Shown here piece after piece: positions 39,855-49,700 of a stretch of 64,000 nt of DNA. The notes beneath the pieces are model-generated. The model was not told the origin of the DNA, made no database searches, and saw nothing but the letters and a program-made list of their open reading frames with translations. The position numbers and the translations under genes were made by a program. Source of the DNA: Trichomonas vaginalis G3 (taxonomy: Eukaryota; Parabasalia; Trichomonadida; Trichomonadidae); contig NC_067208.1 of assembly GCF_026262505.1 (NCBI RefSeq), positions 19,539,962 through 19,603,961 on the forward strand, in the 5' to 3' direction. Each line of letters opens with the position of its first letter. Position 1 is the first letter of the stretch.

Positions 39855-40258
39855 TTACATTCCCCACGTTTGAGGTGGTTGCGGTTGGTTGTTGTTTACC
39901 CATTGTTGTGCATGGTTATATCCTCTGTTAAAGAATCTTTCACCTTGGTCCATATAGTGCCCTGCTTGGTTATAGTAGTCATTTGCTTTGTTATAGTAGT
40001 TTCCTGCTTGTCTTCCTACATTGTCCATCCATCCTTGAACTTTTTCCTCTTGTTTCAGGATTTGGAATAAGATTTGCTGCATCTCGTGCTACCTCCCAAC
40101 CTTTCTGTACAGTTTGTATAAATAGGTTGTGCTTTCTCTTTAAGTATACCTAATGTACTCAAAATCTTCCTTCCAATTCCAAATGCACCTCTAGCTATTG
40201 TTCCCACTGCGGGTAAAAATCTGGATGCAACTCCTGCTAATGCGCCAAATAAACCCAT
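39855..40258 (-). pseudogene. Polinton: glycine-rich membrane-active protein region, broken
   Basis: The start MGLFGALAGVASRFLPAVGT is a hydrophobic/amphipathic helix with a possible N-myristoylation glycine. The tail is asparagine-, tyrosine- and glutamine-rich ('NYYNKANDYYNQAGHYMDQG'). It resembles the small protein at 43387-43629 in layout. A role like adenovirus pVI (membrane lysis) is a guess. Confidence 0.45.
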
Positions 40259-40275
40259 TTCTTATAGGGTAAAAA

Positions 40276-41236
40276 ATGACGAATCCAAACAAGGACCCCT
40301 ATGTTTCTAAAGCGACAAAGAAAGCACTCATGATAAAAATCTTTAGTTCAACACCAAATGCTTGGTTTATGGATATCTTGGAAAACATTCCGAGGTATAG
40401 AGAAGATGGACCACCATACTGGCTAATATTTGTCGGTCAAAACACAAGATACTGTGAAGCCATACCATTATGGTCCAAAAATATTTTAGATGTGAAAACT
40501 GCTTTGACAATATTCGTTGACAAATACCATCCAACAAAACTGACATCTGACTGTGAAAGTTCTTTCAAATCAGACGATATTAAAAACTATCTGCGTTCAA
40601 AAAATGTAAACCAATATTTCATTGTCGACCAAAACCATTCTGCTCTTGGTGTCATTGACAGTTGTATAAAAATCTTAAGAGACTTTAAACCAACCACAAG
40701 GTGGTGAGGTAGATGAATATGTCATATGACGACAAGTACAGACACTTCTCCATGGCAAAGATGAGACAAGTTTTAAATATTTACAATAGCCGTAAACAAA
40801 AGGTTTGGGAAACCATTCCCCTGAAGAAATGAAAAACAACCCTGACTTAGAGAAAGACTATATATTTAATAGTTTAGTCAAAAGAGACAAACAAGAAAGA
40901 ATGCCAGGCTTCAAACTTAAGAAAGGTGACAAAGTAAAAATAGAAATACCTAAACGCGACCCATATGAAAATACTATTGACTATGACAACAATGGGAACT
41001 CGACAGGTACTCACATTCGTGTTCGTAAAAATAGAAGAAAGTATACAAGAGAATATTATGAAGTTTTAGGCAAACATGGCAAAATGTACAGACTGCAAGC
41101 AGAAGATAAAACTACTATTGTCAGACCTCGTTTCAAACTTGTCAAAGTTCAAGGTGGTATACTTTCAAAGACAGTTCCTAACAAATATAAGACAACTCCT
41201 GACGAATATGCTAAAGAAGTTGAAAATGACGACTAA
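40276..41236 (+). pseudogene. Polinton: retroviral-type (rve) integrase region, broken
   Basis: A core resembling the RNase H-fold of rve integrases ('WFMDILENI', then 'VDKYHPTKLTSDCESSFKSD') is followed by a C-terminal SH3-like segment ('LKKGDKVKIEIPKRDPYENT'). Such integrases insert Polintons by target-site duplication. It starts just after the divergent small protein genes. Confidence 0.75.
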
Positions 41237-42530
41237 GCATTTCTATACATGCGTAAACTGTCATGTAAGGTGGCATGTAGTCTTTACTTTGTCCCGTTGT
41301 TTGCGTATATCCTGAAACGTTATGTGTATGGTTTCCATCTCCCTGAGTGTCACTCCAGTAACAATTTATAGCAAACTTAACGTTGTCTTTAACATCATAT
41401 CCTTTACCTTTTGTCATTCCTGACCAATCCCAATATCTATGCTTATGCAACCTGCTTGAGATGTACTTAAATCTATGTAGTGACTGTGTGCAGGTAAATT
41501 TCACCTGAAATCGTTTTACTTCCACCTGTTTCCTTTGAAGAGTTTGCACAATACAAAAACCTGTCGACTATTTGAGTCCAAGTTCAAAACCAAGTACTAC
41601 TTCTGGTCTGGTAGAGTTCATTGACGTATAAATAGAACCTATAGGATATACTGTTTGAAGTATTCTGTCTTTAATGTTTGAAGCTCTGTTTTGTCTGCTT
41701 TTTTATATAACTTTTCTTCAAGTTCATTTACGTCAGAGATGCTATGTCTATGATATTTTTGTGGGTATGTTCCTTCTGTCCATGCGAAAATACGTTCTTT
41801 TGTTGCATCTACATATCCTTTTATCCATGTCGAGTCTGCTTTTGTATTCCTTAACTCTGTAACACCTTTCTCAAGCTCTTTCAACTGTTGTCCATCTTCC
41901 ATTAAACCTCTGGTATGACTTGAACCGTTTGTGTCAACATATCTACAGTTTCTTTGTCGGCTTTAAGGTCTAAACACCCTGAAACCCATCCTGTATCGGC
42001 TTTAGTTTTTAAAATCTTTGAAGTCCGTTCATGGTACCATTCAACCCTTTCTTTAATTTCATTGTCTTTTTCATCCACATATTCCTTATCTGCCTTCTTA
42101 TCTAATGCACTAGCCACACATGCTAATCATCGTTAACATAATGTTTTATCTGCTTCTTTTCAACATCCTCTTTCGTTGCATATGTTGCATCTGCTCTGTC
42201 ATGTTCTTCTTGAACTTTTTCAATGACATACTCTTTGTCAGCTTTGTTGTCAACATCTGCTTTCAAAAGAAGTTCTTTTATAGCTTCTCGTTTAAAGTTC
42301 CTTTTGTTGGATTTACACAGACAGTATGGTTCTTACTTGTCTTGAAACAGAAACTCATCTGTCATTGGGTTTATCGTCAGTTTTAAGTTTCCTTCTTTCA
42401 ATGACTCAGATATCTTAGAATAGTTTGAAAAGTTTGTTGTGTTCTTATTTAGAGCTTTGCAAAATGAGTTGTCGGTTGTGTTGTATTTCTCTCATAGACG
42501 CTGTTTCTTTCGACATTTTTTATTCTAGAT
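41211..42530 (-). pseudogene. Polinton: tail-fibre-like protein region, broken
   Basis: Repeating segments such as 'LDKKADKEYVDEKDNEIKER', 'LKTKADTGWVSGCLDLKADK' and 'KKADKTELQTLKTEY', plus a HxH segment 'YPQKYHRHSISDVN', are the KAD-type repeats and histidine motif of phage tail fibres and other trimeric fibre proteins. A surface attachment role is plausible by analogy. Confidence 0.65.
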
Positions 42531-42539
42531 AAAATATGC

Positions 42540-43424
42540 TTTCAATAGAAAAAGAAAATTCAAGAGTTGCTACAAACTAAACCATTAGATGAACTTTTTA
42601 CGAATGTCGGTCAAAAGTTTGAGACAGAGACCGTAAAGCATGAAGGCTATCGTTTTGACTACCCATTAAGATGGCTAAGAGACCCATCTGTCACAAAGCT
42701 ATTGGCTTTCGTAGAATGAAGTTTGTGTCTGTAGAAGATAAAAGTTTTCCATTTATTGTAAGGTTTCATATAGATTATATATCTGAAGGGAAACGAAAAA
42801 TGTGGAAGAAATTGAGCTAATACAAGTTGACTTTCATCTTCTCTACAGACTGCGTTAAAAAATATAGAAGATAAAATAAATTCATGTTATGCAAAATATG
42901 CTGATGAATATGCAAATACCGAGAGCACACTTTATGTGAGAATTGTATATGACAAACAAAATTCACAAGTGTCATTTCAAATCTACGAAGACAATCCAAA
43001 GAAAGACGAACAAATATATACAGAATTCACTGCAATGTCATGGTATTATTTGCAAAGAATGTTAAATCAGAAAGTCGAACTTCCTTTAGCAAATATTTAC
43101 AGTCGATATGCAAGAGATGAACCATATTTATTTAAAGATGTTTTCGACCCAGCTGCTATTATTGTTCATGCTTCATTTTCTGGCGCCCAAAACTCTTTCT
43201 TATGCTTGGCAAATGACTTTTACGAAAAACCTACAAAGTTATACGAACCACCAAGTGGAAGTATTTCAGACTTTCAAGTATGGTTTACTACAGATGGAAG
43301 AAAAAGAATAATTCCATTATACCATGTGTTTTACTTAGAACTTAGTTTCATATACAACTACTATCGAACGGTAAAAAATATAATTTTTAATACGGTTGAG
43401 GTGTTGGATTTGGTTGCCAACTAG
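42540..43424 (+). pseudogene. Polinton: unassigned protein region, broken
   Basis: The clearest part is the C-terminal 160 residues ('YDKQNSQVSFQIYEDNPKKD' onward), mixed alpha/beta. No family recognised; I found no convincing adenain-type protease motif here or elsewhere in the element. Confidence 0.45.
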
Positions 43425-43629
43425 ACTGTGGTGCAGGTTCAGGCTGTTGTATAACAGGAGCTTGTTCTTCTGGTTCAGGGTCTTTAGGTATAATACCAAC
43501 GAACTGACCTACTCTTTTACCAATATTTTTGACTCCGTTCCAAATTCCTCTTCCTACGGTTTTTATTCCATTCCATATACCTCTTCCAACATTTCGAAAG
43601 AAGTTTCCTATCTTACTGAAGAAACCCAT
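43387..43629 (-). CDS. Polinton: small amphipathic protein (80 aa)
   Basis: MGFFSKIGNFFRNVGRGIWN continues as repeated 'GRGIWNG(I/V)K' amphipathic helix, followed by a P/E/Q-rich tail. A glycine at position 2 could be myristoylated. It looks membrane-active, like a lytic or pVI-type virion protein; this is inference. Its end overlaps the preceding plus-strand gene. Confidence 0.6.
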   Translation of the reverse strand: MGFFSKIGNFFRNVGRGIWNGIKTVGRGIWNGVKNIGKRVGQFVGIIPKDPEPEEQAPVIQQPEPAPQSSWQPNPTPQPY

Positions 43630-43647
43630 TTTACTATATGTAAAAAT

Positions 43648-44010
43648 CTAATGTCCGCCTAGTCTCTTACGTTTCCTGTTGAGTTCCATAGCATTCTTTA
43701 ACTGGAGCTCATACATTCTGTTTCTCCTCTGGTAGAAAACATATTCTGGGTCAACTCCTGTGTTTGCGTCATCTGCATAAAGTTGTTTATATCCCACTTC
43801 AGGGTTTGTATAAAACTCTTTCCATCTCATATTTGCATACCATGGTGGTAAGCCTAACGCAGCGTCATTTGACATGGCAGTTTGCATTTGTACATCTGTT
43901 GGCACTTGACCATAGTTTGCCATTGCAGTTTGTATTCTAACTTCATTTGGAATATTCTCTGGGTTTGGTTGTCCAGGTTGCTGTGCATTCGCTAAGTTCT
44001 GTGCGTCCAT
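43648..44010 (-). CDS. Polinton: unassigned protein (120 aa)
   Basis: Q/N-rich start (MDAQNLANAQQPGQPNPENI), two related 'VQMQTAMSND'/'VRIQTAMANY' segments, and a basic C-terminus. It may be a small virion protein, but no family is recognised. Confidence 0.5.
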   Translation of the reverse strand: MDAQNLANAQQPGQPNPENIPNEVRIQTAMANYGQVPTDVQMQTAMSNDAALGLPPWYANMRWKEFYTNPEVGYKQLYADDANTGVDPEYVFYQRRNRMYELQLKNAMELNRKRKRLGGH

Positions 44011-44033
44011 TTAATATTAGATAAAAATATCTC

Positions 44034-44165
44034 TTACGAGTACATATACTGAACATTTGCAGGCATTGGTTCATCTTCATATTCTCTATATCTTTCTGCC
44101 ACGTCAAATAAGTAAATGACACAATGGAAAAAACCTAAAACAAGTAGTCCTATTTCAAACCACAT
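44034..44165 (-). CDS. Polinton: small membrane protein (43 aa)
   Basis: MWFEIGLLVLGFFHCVIYLF is a single predicted membrane helix, followed by an acidic tail (DVAERYREYEDEPMPANVQY). It overlaps the 3' end of the methylase gene by 16 bases, typical of compact Polinton genes. Confidence 0.55.
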   Translation of the reverse strand: MWFEIGLLVLGFFHCVIYLFDVAERYREYEDEPMPANVQYMYS

Positions 44166-44968
44166 TTACTTACTAGTAAAATTTCTTTGTTATGACACTT
44201 TCTCCAGTTTATAGGACCTCTCTCATATTCTATCTTATCGTATCTAAACTCATAGTCATGTATGTCCTCTAACCATCTCATGACACTTTCCAAACCACTT
44301 TTATCGGATGTAAAGTAAAAGCATGGATGGTTATGTAAAACGTCTAAAGTTTCTAAAGAGTCTCTCAAAGTCCAGTCTACTTGGTATTGAAAATCCCATG
44401 TGTTATAGAACGGCGGGTCCACTATAAAGAAAACATTTTCCTTGTCTTTATATTTTTCATACAAATCTGTCCAATGACATCTCACAAACTCTATACCCTC
44501 AATATATTTTTCTATGTCCTCTTTGAAAACATTTGTATAGTTAAGATATAAAACTTTTGACATAAGTGTTTCAATGTCATGAACTCTTATAGAACCACTA
44601 TATAATAGTCTAGCAGATATACTATCCCAGTCTATATATTCTGCTTTTTTCAAAACCTCTCTCACAATATTTTTCTTATCTAATGGTATACGTTCCATCT
44701 TACCTATAGGTATCTTTTCTTTTAACTCTTTCAATATATTGTTTGTGTCTGGAATATGTTTGAGACGGTCCATATAGTTGTCGAAGTCATTGCATATAAT
44801 CTTTGAGTCTGGGAATATTGTATGACATAAATGGGATATATAGAAACTTCCACCGAACAAATCTACAAATGTTAGACCATTCGGTAGTTTCTTAAGTTCT
44901 CTCAATATAATATCTTTACATCTACTCTTATTTCCAAAGAACGGTAACGGTGGTTTTGTAAAATTCAT
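44150..44968 (-). CDS. Polinton: Dam-like DNA adenine methylase (272 aa)
   Basis: N-terminal 'PPLPFFGNKSRCKDIILREL' holds the FxGxK-type AdoMet motif (FFGNKS), 'NGLTFVDLFGGSFYISHLCH' the next AdoMet-pocket strand (VDLFGGS), and 'VFFIVDPPFYNTWDFQ' the catalytic DPPF (D/N-PP-Y/F) motif IV. The order matches the D12 class (Dam, T4 Dam, DpnM) of N6-adenine methylases. Both motifs are intact and length is right for the family. It could mark Polinton DNA as self or alter its transcription; trichomonads are reported to use 6mA, but the link to this gene is inference. It is the last gene at the right end. Confidence 0.88.
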   Translation of the reverse strand: MNFTKPPLPFFGNKSRCKDIILRELKKLPNGLTFVDLFGGSFYISHLCHTIFPDSKIICNDFDNYMDRLKHIPDTNNILKELKEKIPIGKMERIPLDKKNIVREVLKKAEYIDWDSISARLLYSGSIRVHDIETLMSKVLYLNYTNVFKEDIEKYIEGIEFVRCHWTDLYEKYKDKENVFFIVDPPFYNTWDFQYQVDWTLRDSLETLDVLHNHPCFYFTSDKSGLESVMRWLEDIHDYEFRYDKIEYERGPINWRKCHNKEILLVSKCGLK

Positions 44969-45039
44969 TTATATATATATAAAAATGTTTTTTACCTGAA
45001 AAGTGACAGAAAAGTGACAAAACATGTACGAAGAAGTCT

Positions 45040-45123
45040 TGAAAATTCAAGAGGGTAGAAAAGAGGTTAGAAAAGAGGTTATATCTAACCTTCTACCCTA
45101 AACTTTATTTTTGGGTCATTTAC
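45040..45123. repeat. AGGGTAGA dispersed repeat, copy 7 (inverted)
   Basis: Near the right end; TTCAAGAGGGTAGAAAAGAG then TTATATCTAACCTTCTACCC and TTATTTTTGGGTCATTTACA. Same ending as copy 2 on the left end. Confidence 0.88.
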
Positions 45124-45202
45124 ACTCATTACGAAGAAGTCTTGACAAAACATGAAAACATATATAATTTGTGAAAAGCTCCTGGAAGACCCGTATATAA
45201 GA

Positions 45203-45290
45203 ACTTCATTTATACTAAACATCTTCAGGGCTAGAAGGCACGAAGTGCCTGGAAGCCCCACTACCTTTTTTTTTTTTTTTTTTTTTTTTT
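45203..45290 (-). repeat. Polinton right terminal inverted repeat
   Basis: Reverse complement of the left end, with the hairpin AGGCAC-GAA-GTGCCT, ending in 25 T. Confidence 0.92.
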
Positions 45291-45610
45291 ATTGATTATT
45301 TTTCAATAATTTTCTTATGAGATGTATAATTAATTTTTAAATCTAACTAAAAGAAAAGGGTGTGAACTCCCATCTTTGAATTCATTGAGACTTCTCATAT
45401 ATACCACTAATTGGAGCATGCAAAGTATAGTAATTGTGTATATGAGTGCATGAAAAGTTGAACTTTTGTGTTGAAATAAAAGAAATTACTGTTTCGCATT
45501 TAACTTGTTGTGCTTATACAATAAATAAATTTTTCAATATAAATTTCCTTCTAATGCATTTTTTAAATACAGTCCCCCGAAATACGTGTCGAAGGTGTGG
45601 CAAAACAGTC

Positions 45611-45633
45611 GAAGGCACGACAAACCTGTCGAA
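45611..45633. repeat. 23-bp inverted repeat, left copy
   Basis: GAAGGCACGACAAACCTGTC then GAA; the exact reverse complement is at 47086-47108. The pair is 1.45 kb apart and may be the ends of a degenerate DNA transposon; no target duplication is visible. Confidence 0.7.
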
Positions 45634-46164
45634 AAAAATGATAGAATTACTAAATATACATAGATTTTCTTGTTTGAGCTATTTGAGAAAAATTAGACTA
45701 AATTAAAAATCAAATATTAAAAGAAACGTTTATCAATAATATACAAGAACTTTATTGACAATATATATGCCTATTAAGCTTTAAAATGAGAATATTTGAG
45801 CTCATTTGTGCAAATTGGTTATTTTGAGGATTTTTCGTAAATTTGTATGCCTTAACTATTTGAATGATATTAATATCCACAGTTTCATAAAGATAAGCTT
45901 TTTGGGTGCAATATGGCTTGAAGTCATAAATCTTTTGATGAGATCTGGAACTATTTGGTTCGAAGAGGACTTTCTGATATGGCATCATACCGACCTTCTC
46001 AGTGTAGCATTCGTGCAGTATGATCTTTCTCAGATGGCTCGTACTCCGTGCAACAAAAAATGTGAAATGAGGAAGTAAAATTGAGAGCAAAAGGGGAAGT
46101 AAAAAATTTTGAAAAAGAGGAAGTAATTGCATATGGATTTATTGTTCAAATAAAGGAATAATAA

Positions 46165-46500
46165 TTTCATGAATCAAAACGAGATTTACCAAAAGGTATT
46201 ACCTTAATTAAGCCAATTCATCCTATCCTTCGGGATTCTCTTATTGAAGAGCACAAAGAAAAAAAGTTGCGCTCGGAACGAGAAAAGACAGAAGAATATC
46301 GATCTGCGCGCTCAGAAAGACGAAAGGCAAGAAAATTGATTGTAAAAGGAAAAGGAGATTACGGAAATGGACAAGATGAAGAAATAATTTCAAATGAATC
46401 ACAAAATTCTTCAGAAATTCCAAAGTATGTAATTGCTGGAATGCCTCAAGAAAAGAGGGAACCGTTTCCATTACCTCAAATTCATGGTTTTCAAGAATAA
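46165..46500 (+). pseudogene. Open coding remnant, likely 3' end of a lost gene
   Basis: The frame is open from 46165 (after TAA TAA) to the stop at 46498-46500, with lysine/arginine-rich and then proline-rich sequence ('RSARSERRKARKLIVKGKGD', 'PLPQIHGFQE'). There is no in-frame ATG, only a TTG at 46267. The composition is protein-like, so it is probably the end of a gene whose 5' part is gone. It lies within the pair of 23-bp inverted repeats. Host family not recognised. Confidence 0.4.
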
Positions 46501-46741
46501 TTTAATAATTTAAACAATTTTATTTTTTACAACTTTTAACTTTACTATAACATTACATAATGTATACACAATATATTTGTTATATTATTTTAAATTTTAC
46601 AAATCCAAGAGATTCTGATTGCAAAAAAAATTATGATTTAATGCGATAATTCTATGATGTTTGTAATATACTATTCATGTATATTCAGTATGACTATTAT
46701 TAATGCATCTTAATGGGGATAAAGAAATAATAGATAATTGA

Positions 46742-46963
46742 TTTTCACATATGATATATTTATTGTTGCCAATATAAATATTTTTGTAAGTATTTTATAT
46801 TGTTACTCTTATGATGCTTATTATAAAACTCAAGATAAAAAGATTTCAACAAATTTTCACATATGATATATTTATTGTTGCCAATATAAATATTTTTGTA
46901 AGTATTTTATATTGTTACTCTTATGATGCTTATTATAAAACTCAAGATAAAAAGATTTCAACA
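46742..46963. repeat. 111-bp tandem duplication
   Basis: Two head-to-tail copies, 46742-46852 and 46853-46963, starting ATTTTCACATATGATATATT. I see essentially no differences, so the duplication is recent. Confidence 0.9.
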
Positions 46964-47085
46964 AATTTCATTATATCTCATTTTTATTAATGTGATTATT
47001 ATTAGTAGTAGTGTTTTATATTAGAACTCTTAAATACGATATTTGAATTTCAAGTGAAATCGAATAGTATCTCATTTATTAAAAC

Positions 47086-47108
47086 TTCGACAGGTTTGTC
47101 GTGCCTTC
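47086..47108. repeat. 23-bp inverted repeat, right copy
   Basis: TTCGACAGGTTTGTCGTGCC then TTC; partner of 45611-45633. Confidence 0.7.
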
Positions 47109-47257
47109 ATAACTAAAACGCAGAACAACATGATATATAATAAGCCATAAATAAAAATATTTATTTTTCAAATCAGCAAAAAAAAATTCAAAATAACAAC
47201 ATTTTGGTCCAACTGAACATATTATACTATATATAGATTATATAAAAATATATTCTA

Positions 47258-48964
47258 CTATGGTAGATTATAAGCCGCATTGGAAACATCATAATCTGGA
47301 TCGCTTCTAAGTTCCGAAATAACTTTGTTGAGTTGTGCCTTTTCATCACCTTCTAAATGGTCAAGTATCTTATTTGCAGCGTCAACTGCAGCGAGTCTAA
47401 CGTTGGCTACATTGTCATGGCACAATTTGATCAAATCAGGTATCATCTGCTTTCCAAGTTCGATATCGGCAGTTCCAATGATCTTCGCTGCCGTTGCGCG
47501 CTCCCAGTAGATGGGGCTGCTAATAAGACTTGGAATGAACGATAACCGTTCTTGGGTTAAAAGGTGACAGAACGATAGAACTGCATCTTTTCTTACCTGG
47601 TATACGTCATCCTTCACTAAGTCTTTTGCGCTTTCGAAGAGGACCTCGCTGTCATAGAACTTTGAGCAGTAGCGGAGTTGCTCCGAGACGTGGAATCGCA
47701 TGCGCCAGCTCTTGTATCGGGATGGATCCTGTAATGCGAACAAAAGTGACTCTTTTCCAGCGACCAAGCCTTTTTTGTCCTCGATAATCTCGAGGATCTT
47801 GTGTAAGCTTGAGACAACTCCGAGGGCAACAACAGGGAAGTCCCTGAGAAAAGTTGATGAGACTGTAACTAATGTATTCGGATCTAAGAGATGGGCAAAT
47901 GCCTGTAAACCGTATGCAAGTGTTCGACGAACGTTGTGGTATTTGGATGAGCATGCTATATCGTAAGCAGCCTCTAATTTGCTCCATCTGCTTGTCCCGA
48001 GGGCCAAAGCGACTCCGGAGAAAGAATAAGCTGCCAAAAATTGAGTTGTTGCGTCACGTGAGAAAAGTAATGCACAGTATTTTGCTATAATTTGACTATC
48101 TGATCTTCCACCAATAAGAGAAATAATCTGTCCTAAGTTCTTGGAGGCGGCTGTTCTGACTGCCTCCACTGGGTCTACCAAAAGTAGATTAACTTCTGGC
48201 ATAATCATAATGAAACGTTCATTTGGATCTAATGCGTCAGATAAAGTCATTAAATATTCGGCAGCGGCCTGCCGTACAGAGCTTGTGGAATCTCTGCAAA
48301 ATAAAATGTATCTGGCTGTTAGTTGAGAACGGCCTAGGGGCTCGGTTATTTTCTTAGCGTATAAAGCAATAAGTTGCGGGAGGCGCGTACGTATTGAGCT
48401 TAGCTGATCTGAGGCGAGGGTAGATATCATTTCATAGAGCTGTTGATACCATTCTTTTGGATCGAAAAATTTAATGAGTAAAGATAGAATTTGTACACAT
48501 GTCATTCTGACATCTTTGTTCGGGTTCTTCGAGAAGGATACCAAAACTTGTAAATGCTTTGAAAGGAAATCTTTTTTTTCTATTAAAGTAACTAACGCTG
48601 CAAACGAATAACTTAAACCATCAATTAAATCTGATTTGCAGGATAAAATAATTTCACTGACAAGAGGAATAACTGTATCCGCGAGAATATTATTTGCGAT
48701 ATCAGGAAAGAATTCAAATAGGACTTCTCCAAAATTACATAATTCATGAACCATAGCTTCTTGAACACCGTCGAGTTCTGATTTTATAAGAGTGATTAGG
48801 CCAGGAATTACGTAATGATCAATAAAAGCTTCATCACAAGTTTCCAAAGAGTCTGTTACGCAATTAACGCATTGTACTAATATTTCTGCGTCTTGGCAAT
48901 TAATGAAATTTGTGAGAACAGACTGTGGAGTATAAACAGTCTCGTTCTCACATTCTTCCTCCAT
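47258..48964 (-). CDS. HEAT-repeat protein, PP2A scaffold / PP4R1-like (568 aa)
   Basis: The protein is about 13-14 tandem HEAT repeats from near residue 15 to the end, each a helix pair with a D-x-x-x-x-V-R type motif: 'NPNKDVRMTCVQILSLLIKF', 'DSTSSVRQAAAEYLMTLSDA', 'DPVEAVRTAASKNLGQIISL', 'DDVYQVRKDAVLSFCHLL', 'DNVANVRLAAVDAANKILDH'. The best fit is the PP2A regulatory subunit A (PR65) scaffold or its PP4R1 relative, which holds phosphatase catalytic and B subunits. The length (568) suits PR65 (about 590). Assignment to A subunit versus PP4R1 is not settled by eye. The gene is intact and precedes, divergently, an LRR-PP2C phosphatase gene. Confidence 0.8.
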   Translation of the reverse strand: MEEECENETVYTPQSVLTNFINCQDAEILVQCVNCVTDSLETCDEAFIDHYVIPGLITLIKSELDGVQEAMVHELCNFGEVLFEFFPDIANNILADTVIPLVSEIILSCKSDLIDGLSYSFAALVTLIEKKDFLSKHLQVLVSFSKNPNKDVRMTCVQILSLLIKFFDPKEWYQQLYEMISTLASDQLSSIRTRLPQLIALYAKKITEPLGRSQLTARYILFCRDSTSSVRQAAAEYLMTLSDALDPNERFIMIMPEVNLLLVDPVEAVRTAASKNLGQIISLIGGRSDSQIIAKYCALLFSRDATTQFLAAYSFSGVALALGTSRWSKLEAAYDIACSSKYHNVRRTLAYGLQAFAHLLDPNTLVTVSSTFLRDFPVVALGVVSSLHKILEIIEDKKGLVAGKESLLFALQDPSRYKSWRMRFHVSEQLRYCSKFYDSEVLFESAKDLVKDDVYQVRKDAVLSFCHLLTQERLSFIPSLISSPIYWERATAAKIIGTADIELGKQMIPDLIKLCHDNVANVRLAAVDAANKILDHLEGDEKAQLNKVISELRSDPDYDVSNAAYNLP

Positions 48965-49700
48965 TTTTTTACAACGGCTGAATCATTGATTCACAGTTTT
49001 CTTGCGTTTCTAGTGAGATTGATAATGACTATTTGTCGTTGTAATGATTGGGTGAAGTGATTTTCACTAAAATAAAATAGAAACTCATGATGACATCACA
49101 ATTAATCAAATAAGGTTTAAAAAATTAGGTAACCATTACTTATGGGCTGAGGAATTCCTAAAGCTATCAACAGTTATATTAATTCCTCACAAACAAAATG
49201 AAATTCTCAATTCTTTGATATGAGTAAAGGAAATATGTTAATATACTTTCATTTAACGATGTATTAGAAATTTTTAATTACAAATTGTATTTATTTGTAA
49301 ATCGAAATATTTCCAATATTTCACAACACTATGAAGCTTTTCCTATGATGTAAATAGATTACGTATGTTTTAAGGGTAAATGCTTTCATTCATATTGACT
49401 TCAACTGAAATCATTTATTAGAATTAGACGAATAAAAATTCGAAATACGAACATAAATTCATCTATATCAGAAAATTATATGCAAACATTGCATTAGTAA
49501 GAGGAGGTCGCTTCAGTTATCATTGAATAAGAGGTGAATATTGAAATTGAAAATAATTCGAAATTTAAAGAACATAATTGCTTATTCTCAATGAATTTCT
49601 GCTTAGAAAGTCTGTGTAAGCATAGCTCGTAATAAAAATGTAAATTTGCTTTTTTTATAGATTGAAAGAGTTGTAAAATCGAATAAAAAGGTGACATTAT
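48965..49700. other. Divergent spacer, no gene seen
   Basis: 736 AT-rich bases between divergent phosphatase-related genes. No open frame looks coding and no clear Inr is present for either gene; regulatory content is not readable by eye. Confidence 0.65.

Larger units (their letters stand above)
20851..45290. mobile_element. Polinton (Maverick), about 24.4 kb, end to end but broken
   Basis: Inverted terminal repeats bound the element: 20851-20944 and 45203-45290. Each starts with a homopolymer (30 A on the left, 25 T on the right) followed by about 64 matching bases beginning GGTAGTGGGGCTTCC. A likely target duplication is TATTG, though the T run makes its exact length uncertain. Parts in order: large Q/P-rich protein, major capsid, probable penton, SF3 helicase, small proteins, packaging ATPase, several small proteins, protein-primed polymerase B, HNH endonuclease, small proteins, retroviral-type integrase, fibre-like protein, small amphipathic proteins, Dam-like methylase. 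The family is well known in trichomonads. Near-identical ends and many long open genes point to a fairly recent insertion, but about ten breaks spread over several genes make it a fossil. Confidence 0.93.
45291..47257. other. Gene-poor spacer with inverted-repeat pair and duplication
   Basis: AT-rich DNA with no clear complete gene. It contains a 23-bp inverted-repeat pair (45611-45633 and 47086-47108), a 111-bp tandem duplication and a coding remnant (46165-46500). The open frames at 45446-45706 and 45752-46132 look non-coding. Confidence 0.55.

Noticed and set aside
40276-41236. An independent LTR retrotransposon or retrovirus
   Set aside because: The rve-type integrase has no reverse transcriptase or LTRs nearby and lies inside the Polinton, where such an integrase belongs.
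45752-46132. 126-codon minus-strand open frame
   Set aside because: No domain and AT-rich low-complexity content; probably chance.
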